Shown here: one piece after another, positions 1 to 5,633 of the stretch
Layout: each line of letters opens with the position of its first letter
Numbering within the stretch: the first letter of the stretch is position 1
Assembly (NCBI GenBank): GCA_035472475.1
Contig: DATIPA010000236.1
Location: forward strand, 1 to 7,830
Reading direction: 5' to 3'
Length of the DNA stretch: 7,830 nucleotides
From: JAFAXD01 sp035472475
Lineage (GTDB): Bacteria; Pseudomonadota; Alphaproteobacteria; Rhizobiales; Xanthobacteraceae
Program-made: the position numbers and the translations under genes
Notes under the pieces: model-generated
What the model was told of the DNA's origin: nothing
What the model saw: the letters and a program-made list of their open reading frames with translations, nothing else
Database searches by the model: none

Positions 1-356
1 ACGACAAGAACCGCTATACGCTCGTGTTCCTCGCCGGGCCCGAAGACGACCCGCTCGTCGCCGAAAGCGGGCGCAACGGCCGCGACGCGCCGCTCGTCGA
101 GCTCACATACAACTGGGACACCGAGGACTACGGCGAGGCGCGCTATTTCGGCCATCTCGCCTATGAGGTCGACGACATTTATGAGTTATGCGAGAAGCTG
201 ATGGAGGCTGGCGTAACCATCAATCGTCCGCCGCGCGATGGCGTGATGGCGTTCGTGCGCTCGCCCGACAAGCACTCGATCGAGCTGCTGCAGAAAGGCG
301 CCCCGCTGCCGCCCAAGGAGCCGTGGATCTCCATGCCCAACACCGGGAAATGGTGA
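1..356 (+). CDS. gloA: Lactoylglutathione lyase (glyoxalase I), 3' part
   Basis: Glyoxalase I isomerises the hemithioacetal of methylglyoxal and glutathione to S-lactoylglutathione, a cytoplasmic detoxification step. The reading frame is open from base 3 and ends with TGA at 354-356, giving 117 residues. The family is usually about 130-150 residues, so only the N terminus is missing. Three of the four expected metal ligands are visible, numbered within the fragment: Glu33 in LVELTYNWD, His51 in FGHLAYEVDD and Glu94 in SIELLQKG. The fourth, an N-terminal His, lies outside the window. The stretch GVTINRPPRDGVMAFVRSPD and the end PWISMPNTGKW are typical of alphaproteobacterial GloA. A GTG at base 24 is an internal Val codon, not a start. 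No + strand gene is coupled to it; tRNA-Glu follows after 77 bp. Confidence 0.93.
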   Translation, partial: DKNRYTLVFLAGPEDDPLVAESGRNGRDAPLVELTYNWDTEDYGEARYFGHLAYEVDDIYELCEKLMEAGVTINRPPRDGVMAFVRSPDKHSIELLQKGAPLPPKEPWISMPNTGKW

Positions 357-379
357 CCGCCATATCCGGTTTCGTTGCG

Positions 380-401
380 CCCGCGGCTTCCTTGCCGCGG
401 G
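380..401. other. GC-rich hairpin downstream of gloA
   Basis: A perfect 8-bp inverted repeat (CCCGCGGC at 380-387, GCCGCGGG at 394-401) has a 6-base loop and lies 24 bases after the gloA stop. It is not followed by a T-run on the + strand, so it is not a canonical intrinsic terminator. It could protect the 3' end of gloA mRNA or assist termination. It overlaps the -35 element of the tRNA promoter. Confidence 0.4.
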
Positions 402-420
402 GGAAAAACGGCTCTATATG
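391..420 (+). promoter_or_regulatory. Probable housekeeping promoter of tRNA-Glu
   Basis: CTTGCC (391-396) and CTATAT (414-419) are separated by 17 bases, close to the alphaproteobacterial sigma-70 pattern CTTGAC-N17-CTATAT. The stretch after the -10 is GC-rich (GTCGCCGCGCC), which is typical of stable-RNA promoters under stringent control. The start site is expected near 426, just before the mature tRNA begins at 434. Confidence 0.65.
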
Positions 421-433
421 TCGCCGCGCCTCA

Positions 434-509
434 GCGCCCTTCGTCTAGCGGTCTAGGACGCCGCCCTTTCACGGCGGAAACACGGGTTCGATTCCCGTAG
501 GGCGCGCCA
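434..509 (+). tRNA. tRNA-Glu (anticodon UUC)
   Basis: This 76-base gene folds as a full cloverleaf with the CCA end encoded. The acceptor stem is GCGCCCT (434-440) with AGGGCGC (499-505), followed by discriminator G506 and CCA 507-509. The anticodon stem is CCGCC (461-465) with GGCGG (473-477). The loop is CTTTCAC, with TTC at 468-470 reading GAA codons. The T stem is ACGGG (482-486) with CCCGT (494-498) around TTCGATT. The gene stands alone and has its own upstream promoter. No integrase or repeated 3' fragment is visible next to it, so there is no sign that it serves as an integration site here. Confidence 0.97.
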
Positions 510-613
510 GTGACATCAATCGGTTAGGTCGAGGGCGCGCGGACCGAGGGCATATCGGCTGACGATGGTGCGGTAGATCGCTAAAAGCCTGGGCGCTTTG
601 GAGGGAGACATCG

Positions 614-808
614 ATGGGCTATTTTTTGACGGTTTTTATTCTGCTGATTGCCGCCGCTGGCGTTGGCTACGTGGCGGGCCACGGACCGAACCGCCCCGCT
701 TCCGCAACGGCGGTCACTGCCAAACCGGTCAGCCCGCCGCCACCGGCTGCGCCCAAGGTCATACCGGCAAATCCCGTGACAGAGGTGCCGACACAGAGTT
801 CGCAATGA
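614..808 (+). CDS. Small membrane-anchored Pro/Ala-rich protein, function unknown
   Basis: I do not recognise this 64-residue protein. Residues 3-22 (YFLTVFILLIAAAGVGYVAG) form one hydrophobic segment that would be a signal anchor or uncleaved signal peptide. The rest (about 25-64) is a flexible tail rich in Pro, Ala, Val and Thr, including a PPPP run, with no Cys and no catalytic motif. It most likely lies in the inner membrane with the tail in the periplasm. The ATG start is supported by a GGAGGGAG Shine-Dalgarno stretch at 600-607. The gene begins 104 bp after tRNA-Glu and converges with the MAPEG gene. The long overlapping frame from a TTG at 598 has a different, non-membrane composition and is less credible. 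Confidence 0.6.
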   Translation: MGYFLTVFILLIAAAGVGYVAGHGPNRPASATAVTAKPVSPPPPAAPKVIPANPVTEVPTQSSQ

Positions 809-817
809 TGCTCGACC

Positions 818-841
818 GCGCGCCCTTGTGACGGGGCGCGC
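818..841. terminator. Possible bidirectional hairpin between convergent genes
   Basis: GCGCGCCC (818-825) pairs perfectly with GGGCGCGC (834-841) across an 8-base loop. It lies 9 bases after the stop of the small membrane protein and 43 bases from the stop of the convergent MAPEG gene. The placement suits termination, but there is no T-tract on either strand, so this is not a textbook intrinsic terminator. Confidence 0.4.
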
Positions 842-884
842 CACCCGCGCGCGTAGCACGTGACCGGTCGCAGAACAGACGCCG

Positions 885-1289
885 TTACTTCACCCCTGCG
901 ATCGCCAGCAAAATCGAGAGCGACGCTACGACCACGACCAGCGCCGTTACGCTGGCGCCGAGTTGGCGCGGCGGCGATTGGCCGAGCGTTCGATTGAGCC
1001 CGATCGCGCTCGCGAGCCTCGCCAACACCAGCGCAACGCCCAGGATCTGCACCACCAGCGGTCGGGTACCGAGCATTTCCGCCAAAGCAATCACGATCAA
1101 AGCCAGCGGGGCCTGCTCGGCAAAATTGGCATGGGCGCGGATCGCCTGCGCAAGCTTCGCCACTCCGCCGTCACCGGCGTCGACCTTGCTGCCGACGCGG
1201 TTCACAATCACGTTGACGGTCAACCCCGCACCAAGCAAGCCGAGCAGCGCTGCGTAGAAAGCCGTAATGCTGGGGACTGTCATGTTCAT
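885..1289 (-). CDS. MAPEG family membrane protein
   Basis: The 134-residue product matches the MAPEG family (membrane-associated proteins in eicosanoid and glutathione metabolism), trimeric integral membrane proteins that bind glutathione in their better-known eukaryotic members. Four hydrophobic segments are visible at about 8-30, 59-73, 77-99 and 110-132. The family signature R-x3-N-x2-E is present as RAHANFAE (Arg51, Asn55, Glu58), followed by PLAL. Length is normal for bacterial members. The start at 1287-1289 is preceded by a strong GAGGAGGT site (complement of 1296-1303) at a good distance; a second ATG at 1281-1283 is possible but fits less well. A probable ECF42-type promoter lies upstream at 1379-1405, after the sigma-factor stop, so the gene seems to form its own transcription unit. 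The exact reaction of bacterial MAPEG proteins is often unknown, and I do not assign one. Confidence 0.85.
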   Translation of the reverse strand: MNMTVPSITAFYAALLGLLGAGLTVNVIVNRVGSKVDAGDGGVAKLAQAIRAHANFAEQAPLALIVIALAEMLGTRPLVVQILGVALVLARLASAIGLNRTLGQSPPRQLGASVTALVVVVASLSILLAIAGVK

Positions 1290-1378
1290 TGCGAGACCTC
1301 CTCAAGGCGTTTCGTTTCGTCCTCGGAGGGCCTCGGCAGTAGTACCCTTTACCCCGCTCCGACCCGTCCGCGCATTAG

Positions 1379-1405
1379 GTCGAACGCGAGGTCGGCAGAT
1401 CGACA
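1379..1405 (-). promoter_or_regulatory. Probable ECF42-type promoter of the MAPEG gene
   Basis: Read on the - strand, TGTCGA (1400-1405) is followed after 17 bases by CGAC (1379-1382). The same two blocks with the same spacing occur before the DGPF-sigma operon, and the two sites also agree at 10 of 17 spacer positions and share AATG just after the -10. As I recall, TGTCGA and CG(A/T)C are the reported -35 and -10 elements for ECF42 sigma factors. The site begins 26 bp beyond the sigma stop and would give a leader of roughly 80 bases before the MAPEG start. Confidence 0.68.
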
Positions 1406-1430
1406 TTGTCGGGCCGACTGTTGCGTTTTT

Positions 1431-2711
1431 TTATTCGAGTTCGGCCAGTCGTTTCACAATCAGCCGCCGCTCCGGATCGAGCTTCGCAAGCACAAGCGCT
1501 TCCTGATAGGCAGCGCGCGCCTCCTCGCGGCGCCCCAGCCGATTGAGCAGATTGGCGCGCACCGACGGCAGCAGGTGATACCCGGCAAGATCGCCGCGCG
1601 CGGTCAGCGCGTCGATGAGATCGAGCGCCCGCGCCGGACCGTCGACCATCGACACTGCAGCCGCGTGGTTGAGTTCCACGACCGGCGATGGCTGCAGGCG
1701 CACCAGCACTTCGTAAAGCCCGACGATCTGCGGCCAGTCGGTGTCCTGGTGATGGCGCGCCCGCGCGTGCAGCGCCGAGATTGCGGCTTGCACGGTGTAG
1801 ACGCTTGGGCGTTCGGGCGCGCGCAATGCGCGTTCGACCAGTGCCAGCCCGTCGGCGATCTGCGCCTGGTCCCACTGGCTGCGATCCTGGTCGTCGAGCA
1901 GAATGATGTCGCCATCCGCGGTCGCGCGCGCGGCGCGGCGTGCGTCGTGCAACAGCATGAGGGCAAGCAACCCGGCGATCGCCGAACGTCCTGGCAACAA
2001 TTCCTCGAGCAGCCGGCCCAGGCGGATCGCTTCGCGCGCAAGGTCCTCGCGCATCAGCGCCGCGCCGGAGGTGCCGGCGTAGCCTTCGGAGAAAACCAGG
2101 TAGATGACGGCAAGCACGCCGTCGAGGCGCTCATCGAGCATGTCCGCAGACGGCGTTGCGTAAGGAATACCCGCGCCCCGGATCTTGCGTTTGGCGCGCA
2201 CCAGACGCTGCGCCATCGTCTCTTCATTCACCAGAAAAGCGCGCGCCACCGCTTCGGTCGTAAGCCCACAGATCGCGCGCAACGTCAGCGCCACCCGGGT
2301 CTCCATGCTCAGCGCGGGATGACAGCACGTGAAGATCAGTCGCAGCATGTCGTCGCCGAATGCGTCCTCGTCCGCCGCCGGCGGGAGAGCCTGGCTGGCG
2401 ACGATGGCCTCGGCCTCGATATAGCGGCGCTTGGCGCGCAACCGGATCTGGCGCCGGATGCGGTCGATCGCCTTGTTGCGCCCGACGTTGACGAGCCATG
2501 CGCGCGGGTTCGCCGGCAACGCGGTCCATTGTTCGAGCGCGGCCGCGAATGCGTCCTGCATGGCCTCTTCGGCGAGCTCGAAGTCGCCGACGAGGCGGAT
2601 CAGCGTCGCCAAGACGCGACCCGCCTCGTCGCGGAAAATCCGTTCGATCTCGCCGTCGCGCATACGGTGCTCGCGCCGCGCCGATCCCAACCGGAGCGGC
2701 GCGGCCGTCAT
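1431..2711 (-). CDS. ECF42-type RNA polymerase sigma factor with C-terminal extension
   Basis: This 426-residue protein is an extracytoplasmic-function-type sigma factor of the group with a DUF6596 / TPR-like C-terminal extension, which I identify as ECF42. Region sigma2 spans about 21-95 (IERIFRDEAGRVLATLIRLVGDFELAEEAMQDAF and WLVNVGRNKAIDRIRR). Region sigma4 spans about 120-178 (LTLRAICGLTTEAVARAFLVNEETMAQRLVRAKRKIR, a helix-turn-helix). Residues 185-426 form the helical extension (LDGVLAVIYLVFSEGY and FSEGYAGT, then NRLGREEARAAYQEAL-like repeats at the end). It should direct RNA polymerase to a small stress-related regulon. The start at 2709-2711 overlaps the upstream DGPF gene's stop as ATGA, implying coupled translation; Met17 (MRDGEIERIF) is an alternative start. 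No anti-sigma gene is nearby, which is usual for this group. Confidence 0.92.
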   Translation of the reverse strand: MTAAPLRLGSARREHRMRDGEIERIFRDEAGRVLATLIRLVGDFELAEEAMQDAFAAALEQWTALPANPRAWLVNVGRNKAIDRIRRQIRLRAKRRYIEAEAIVASQALPPAADEDAFGDDMLRLIFTCCHPALSMETRVALTLRAICGLTTEAVARAFLVNEETMAQRLVRAKRKIRGAGIPYATPSADMLDERLDGVLAVIYLVFSEGYAGTSGAALMREDLAREAIRLGRLLEELLPGRSAIAGLLALMLLHDARRAARATADGDIILLDDQDRSQWDQAQIADGLALVERALRAPERPSVYTVQAAISALHARARHHQDTDWPQIVGLYEVLVRLQPSPVVELNHAAAVSMVDGPARALDLIDALTARGDLAGYHLLPSVRANLLNRLGRREEARAAYQEALVLAKLDPERRLIVKRLAELE

Positions 2712-3058
2712 GAGTAGACCATGATCGGTCGCACCTCGATGGAACCGATCTTGGCCGACGGAACGCGGGCCGCGATCGACGTTGCCTCGTCCAGATCCTT
2801 CGCCTCGATCAGATAGTAGCCACCGAGCTGCTCGCGCGTCTCGGCAAATGGCCCATCGGTGGTCATGGTCTTGCCGTTGCGCACCCGCACGGTGGTTGCG
2901 TTCGAGGTTCGTTGCAGGGCGTCGCCAGCTTTGAAATTGCCCTTTTCGATGATCGATTGGGTGAAGGTGCGATAGGCGTCCATCATTTCCTTCATACCGG
3001 CTTCCCGCATTTTGTCGGCCTCGGCTTCATTCGCATAAATGAGCAGGAGGTATTGCAT
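2708..3058 (-). CDS. YCII-related DGPF-domain protein
   Basis: The 116-residue product is a YCII/DGPF family protein, a small ferredoxin-like fold that is the standard genomic partner of ECF42 sigma factors. The family motif appears as TTDGPFAETREQLGGYYLIE, with DGPF at residues 68-71, after the typical start MQYLLLIYANE. A frame 13 codons longer exists, but the start at 3056-3058 is chosen because AAGGAG (complement of 3066-3071) sits 7 bases before it and because family members begin MQYLLLIY or MKYMLLIY. The stop codon overlaps the sigma-factor start. Its role is not established; a modulator or small-molecule sensor for the sigma factor, or an enzyme acting on the stress compound, are the common proposals. 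Confidence 0.92.
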   Translation of the reverse strand: MQYLLLIYANEAEADKMREAGMKEMMDAYRTFTQSIIEKGNFKAGDALQRTSNATTVRVRNGKTMTTDGPFAETREQLGGYYLIEAKDLDEATSIAARVPSAKIGSIEVRPIMVYS

Positions 3059-3100
3059 TGCTGGGCTCCTTCGATTGGTTAGCGTCACGACCGGCATTCA

Positions 3101-3127
3101 GTCGTTCGGGAGATGGCCGGATCGACA
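3101..3127 (-). promoter_or_regulatory. Probable ECF42-type promoter of the DGPF-sigma operon
   Basis: On the - strand TGTCGA (3122-3127) is followed after exactly 17 bases by CGAC (3101-3104). Transcription would start near 3093-3095, giving a leader of about 36 bases that contains the AAGGAG ribosome site. The match to the ECF42 motif as I recall it, and to the second copy at 1379-1405, points to positive autoregulation of the operon by its own sigma factor. Confidence 0.7.
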
Positions 3128-3275
3128 ATCGGCGGCGCGCCGAAAAGGAAAATCTCGCCGCTTGAAGCAAAGCTCCTAAAGCACTGCCGTATCTTCAGAA
3201 CCGAGACTAGCAAACTTCTGGGGGGGCCCGTAGGCTCGCCGGCCGACCCGTCGCGGTCAATTTTGGGGATCTCTC

Positions 3276-3920
3276 ATGGCCGAGTACCAACTCCACTGTT
3301 TCGCGCAATCGGGCAATTCGTATCGCGCGGCCCTCATGCTCAATCTCATCGGCGCGAGTTGGAAACCCGTCTTCGTTGACTTCTTCGCAGGCGGGGTCCA
3401 GCGCACACCGGACTTTCGAAACAACGTCAACGAAATGGGCGAGGCCCCGGTGCTAGAGCACGGGGACAGAAAACTCAGCCAGTCGGGCGTGATCCTGACT
3501 TACCTCGCGGACCGCTCGGGCAAATTCCAGCCACAGGGCTTTGACGAACAGCTCGAGTGCTTGCGCTGGCTCCTGTTCGACAACCAGAAGGTCAACGGCT
3601 ACCTCGGTCCCTACCGGTTCTTGAAAAACTTCGCGCCCAAACCGGATGCAGGCGGAATGGCGTTTCTCAAAGGGCGCATCGACAATGCGCTCGGTATTGT
3701 CGACAAACGTCTGGCCAAGGCGCCCTACGTGCTCGGCGAGCGGCCCACCATCGCCGATATCTCCCTGGTGGCTTACCTTTATTACCCGCCCGAGGAATTC
3801 GGCTTCGACATCGCCAAGGACTATCCGGCGATCGGCAGTTGGCTCGCGCGCATCAAAGCGTTGCCGAACTGGGCGCATCCCTACGACCTGATGCCGGGGC
3901 ACCCGCTGCCTGCACGCTAG
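3276..3920 (+). CDS. Glutathione S-transferase family protein
   Basis: This cytoplasmic 214-residue protein has the two-domain glutathione transferase layout. The N-terminal thioredoxin-like domain (about 1-80) carries SGNSYRAAL near residues 12-20, where the catalytic Ser or Cys of bacterial GSTs usually lies, so Ser12 or Ser15 are candidates. It also has the cis-proline (EAPVL, Pro58) and the SQS motif (68-70) that contacts the gamma-glutamyl part of glutathione. The helical C-terminal domain includes the N-capping box TIADISL (158-164) and ends with WLARIKALPNW. The exact class and substrate cannot be read from sequence. The start has a modest GGGGA site about 6-10 bases upstream. The gene diverges from the DGPF-sigma operon, but I see no TGTCGA-N17-CGAC facing it. 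Its TAG stop (3918-3920) lies inside the CTAG end of the adjoining palindrome. Confidence 0.93.
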   Translation: MAEYQLHCFAQSGNSYRAALMLNLIGASWKPVFVDFFAGGVQRTPDFRNNVNEMGEAPVLEHGDRKLSQSGVILTYLADRSGKFQPQGFDEQLECLRWLLFDNQKVNGYLGPYRFLKNFAPKPDAGGMAFLKGRIDNALGIVDKRLAKAPYVLGERPTIADISLVAYLYYPPEEFGFDIAKDYPAIGSWLARIKALPNWAHPYDLMPGHPLPAR

Positions 3921-3991
3921 TGTCCCGATTCCGAAGTTTGCCAGACCTTGCAGCACGCTCGGCGCGAACTTCGGAATCAAAAGGACACTAG
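3917..3991. repeat. CTAG-ended palindromic repeat, copy 1
   Basis: This 75-bp imperfect palindrome has CTAGTGTCC (3917-3925) pairing with GGACACTAG (3983-3991), and GATTCCGAAGTT (3927-3938) pairing with AACTTCGGAATC (3967-3978). The bulge is asymmetric: one base (C) on the left and AAAA on the right. The loop is about 28 bases. It overlaps the stop codon of the GST gene. Its arms closely resemble those of copy 2, in opposite orientation, so this is a repeat family rather than a chance hairpin. It may also act as a terminator or mRNA-stabilising structure. Confidence 0.9.
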
Positions 3992-4004
3992 CAACTCCAT
4001 AATT

Positions 4005-4083
4005 CTAGTGCCCCTTTGAACTCGAAGTTCGCACTCAGACTCGCGGCACAGTGTGTGTGCGAACTTCGGGTTCGGGGCACTAG
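4005..4083. repeat. CTAG-ended palindromic repeat, copy 2
   Basis: This 79-bp palindrome has CTAGTGCCCC (4005-4014) pairing with GGGGCACTAG (4074-4083), and a 17-base inner arm at 4018-4034 pairing with 4057-4073 with one G-T wobble. TTT bulges on the left side only. The loop is about 22 bases. It is related to copy 1 but inverted relative to it, with 13 bp between them. Its right-hand CTAG supplies the stop codon of ureE, which reads in from the other side. Confidence 0.9.
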
Positions 4084-4613
4084 CGCGCGTGATCGTGCCG
4101 ATGCGCATGACCGTGGTCGCCACCGTGCGCATGATCATGATCGTCATGATCGTGGCGATGATGATGGTCGTGACCGGTATGAGCTGACGCGGTGTATGCC
4201 CCACCTTCCGGTTCGAACGGCGCTTCGATTGCCATGAGCTTGCCGCCAGCGGCCGTCAGCAGGGGCTCGAGCGCCGGATCACGCCGCAGCCGGATCCGGT
4301 TGGGCAGGATCTCCACCGGCACGTGACGGTCGCCGAGTATCCAGGCGAGCCGCGCCAGAACCGACACGTCGGCCCTCACCTCCACGAGCAGCTCGGCCTG
4401 CGCCACGATCTCAACAACGCTGTCGTCGTCGAGCAGCAATTGGTCGTCGGTTCGCAACACCACCGGCTCGGTGAAGTCGAATTCGACGCACGTGCCTTTT
4501 TCCCCGAACACAAAGCCGCGCGACATGCGGCGCTGCTCCGCGTTCAGGATCAACGTATCGGCACTTCGACCACGCGGCTCACCTTCGCGCAGCAGCTTTT
4601 TGACGCGAGGCAT
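4080..4613 (-). CDS. ureE: Urease accessory protein UreE (nickel chaperone)
   Basis: UreE is a cytoplasmic dimer that binds nickel and hands it to the UreG-containing complex for urease activation. The 177-residue product shows the UreE core: LADVSVLARLAWILGDRHVPVEIL-like sequence at about 80-103, with the conserved interface ligand His97 in RHVPVEI, and APFEPEGGAY at 131-140. The tail from 145 to 177 holds 15 histidines in alternating His/Asp/Ala order. The internal HxH-type site after this core in Klebsiella UreE is replaced by LRRDPAL here, so metal storage probably relies on His97 and the tail. It starts 16 bp after the pssA stop, with only a weak GGGA ribosome site, and is the last gene of its row. 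No urease structural genes are in the window. The TAG stop lies in the end of palindrome copy 2. Confidence 0.88.
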   Translation of the reverse strand: MPRVKKLLREGEPRGRSADTLILNAEQRRMSRGFVFGEKGTCVEFDFTEPVVLRTDDQLLLDDDSVVEIVAQAELLVEVRADVSVLARLAWILGDRHVPVEILPNRIRLRRDPALEPLLTAAGGKLMAIEAPFEPEGGAYTASAHTGHDHHHRHDHDDHDHAHGGDHGHAHRHDHAR

Positions 4614-4629
4614 CGATCCCGACTGCCGC

Positions 4630-5532
4630 TCAATTCAACCGGGCCGGCCGTTCATCCGGCGGTTCCGGCGCGGGTCGCGCGACATGCGGACCCGGCGCGT
4701 CATCGGCTTCCGGTTGCGGCGCGTGCCCCAGATGCACCAGCGCGGCGCGCTGCAGATGACGATTATAGGAGATCCAGCTCAGCGGAAGACTGCCGAGGAA
4801 CAGCAACGTCCCGACAGTGAGAACTTCCCAGGGATAGCTCAGCAGCAACGCAAAAAACGCAACCACCAGCACGAACACCGGCAGCACCATGTCGGGAGGG
4901 ACGCGGGTGCCGACCTTTTTGCCGGAGAACACCGGAACACGCGACACCATCAGAAACGCGATCGCCAGCGTGTACAGCAGCGTCAGCACGGCCGGAAACC
5001 TAACTCCCGGGATGCCAAGAAACTCGACGTAGAGCGGCAGCAGTCCGATGATCGCGCCCGCCGGCGCCGGCACCCCGGTGAAGAAATTCGCGGTCCACGC
5101 GGGCCTGTTGGGATCGGTCAGCATCACGTTGAAGCGGGCGAGCCGCAGGCCGCCGCACAGCGCGAACAGCAGCGCCACGATCCAGCCGACGTTGCGAAAG
5201 TCGTGCAGGGTCCAGAAGTAGAGCATCAGCCCGGGTGCCACGCCGAAATTGACGAAGTCGGCGAGGCTGTCGAGCTCGGCACCGAACCGCGATGTGCCCT
5301 TGATCAGGCGCGCGAGGCGCCCGTCAATCCCGTCAAGGGTCGCGGCCAGAACGATGCATGCAACCGCCCAGTCGAGCTTGGCTTCGACCGCGAACCGCAC
5401 CGCCGTGAGCCCCGCGCACAAGGCCAGCAGCGTGACGAGATTTGGGGCGAGCGTCCGGAACGGAATCGGCCGAAACCGGCGGCGGCGTGCGCCTGGAAGA
5501 TCGGGTTCGAACGGCGGAAACATCCTACGCAT
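4630..5532 (-). CDS. pssA: CDP-diacylglycerol-serine O-phosphatidyltransferase
   Basis: PssA makes phosphatidylserine from CDP-diacylglycerol and L-serine in the inner membrane, the step before Psd. The CDP-alcohol phosphatidyltransferase signature DG-x2-AR-x8-G-x3-D-x3-D is complete (residues 70-92 with the start chosen here: DGRLAR, G, D, D). Several hydrophobic segments follow the basic N-terminal stretch RRRRFRPIP, and the C terminus is a polar Pro-rich tail. With the ATG at 5530-5532 the protein is 300 residues. The frame stays open to a TTG at 5635-5637 that overlaps the psd stop, which would add 35 residues. I prefer the ATG because related proteins begin shortly before the RRRRFR stretch, but neither start has a strong Shine-Dalgarno site. 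ATG at 5521-5523 is a further option. Confidence 0.92.
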   Translation of the reverse strand: MRRMFPPFEPDLPGARRRRFRPIPFRTLAPNLVTLLALCAGLTAVRFAVEAKLDWAVACIVLAATLDGIDGRLARLIKGTSRFGAELDSLADFVNFGVAPGLMLYFWTLHDFRNVGWIVALLFALCGGLRLARFNVMLTDPNRPAWTANFFTGVPAPAGAIIGLLPLYVEFLGIPGVRFPAVLTLLYTLAIAFLMVSRVPVFSGKKVGTRVPPDMVLPVFVLVVAFFALLLSYPWEVLTVGTLLFLGSLPLSWISYNRHLQRAALVHLGHAPQPEADDAPGPHVARPAPEPPDERPARLN

Positions 5533-5633
5533 GACCTGACTGACGTACGAGGCGCCCCGTCCCGGAAAAGTCGCCGCGGCGGCGCCCGGACCGCGGCGGA
5601 CAAGTGTTGTAGCACCATCCAGCCGACATGCCT

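Noticed and set aside
434..509. tRNA-Glu as an attachment site for an integrated element
   Set aside because: No integrase, no repeated tRNA 3' end and no shift in base composition are visible in the window.
1391..1430. A stem (GTCGGC at 1391-1396, GCCGAC at 1413-1418) followed by TTTTTTT, resembling a + strand intrinsic terminator
   Set aside because: No + strand gene leads into it, the loop is long, and the same bases form the ECF-type promoter on the - strand.
963..2717. A 584-codon open frame on the + strand
   Set aside because: It lies antisense to the MAPEG and sigma genes, is rich in Arg, His and Gln, and has no recognisable domain; it is the usual mirror frame of GC-rich coding DNA.
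3113..3379. An 88-codon frame between the sigma operon and GST
   Set aside because: Its second half overlaps the GST gene in another frame, it lacks a good ribosome site, and it contains the - strand ECF promoter; no family resemblance.
3660..3690. Other TCGACA or TGTCGA hexamers (for example near 3678, 1648, 5265, 5933 and 6705)
   Set aside because: They lie inside coding regions and lack a CGAC block at 17 bases, so they are not further ECF42-type promoters.
4105..4175. Repetitive catgatcatgatcg-like run resembling a DNA tandem repeat
   Set aside because: It is the coding sequence of the UreE His/Asp tail, which explains the pattern.
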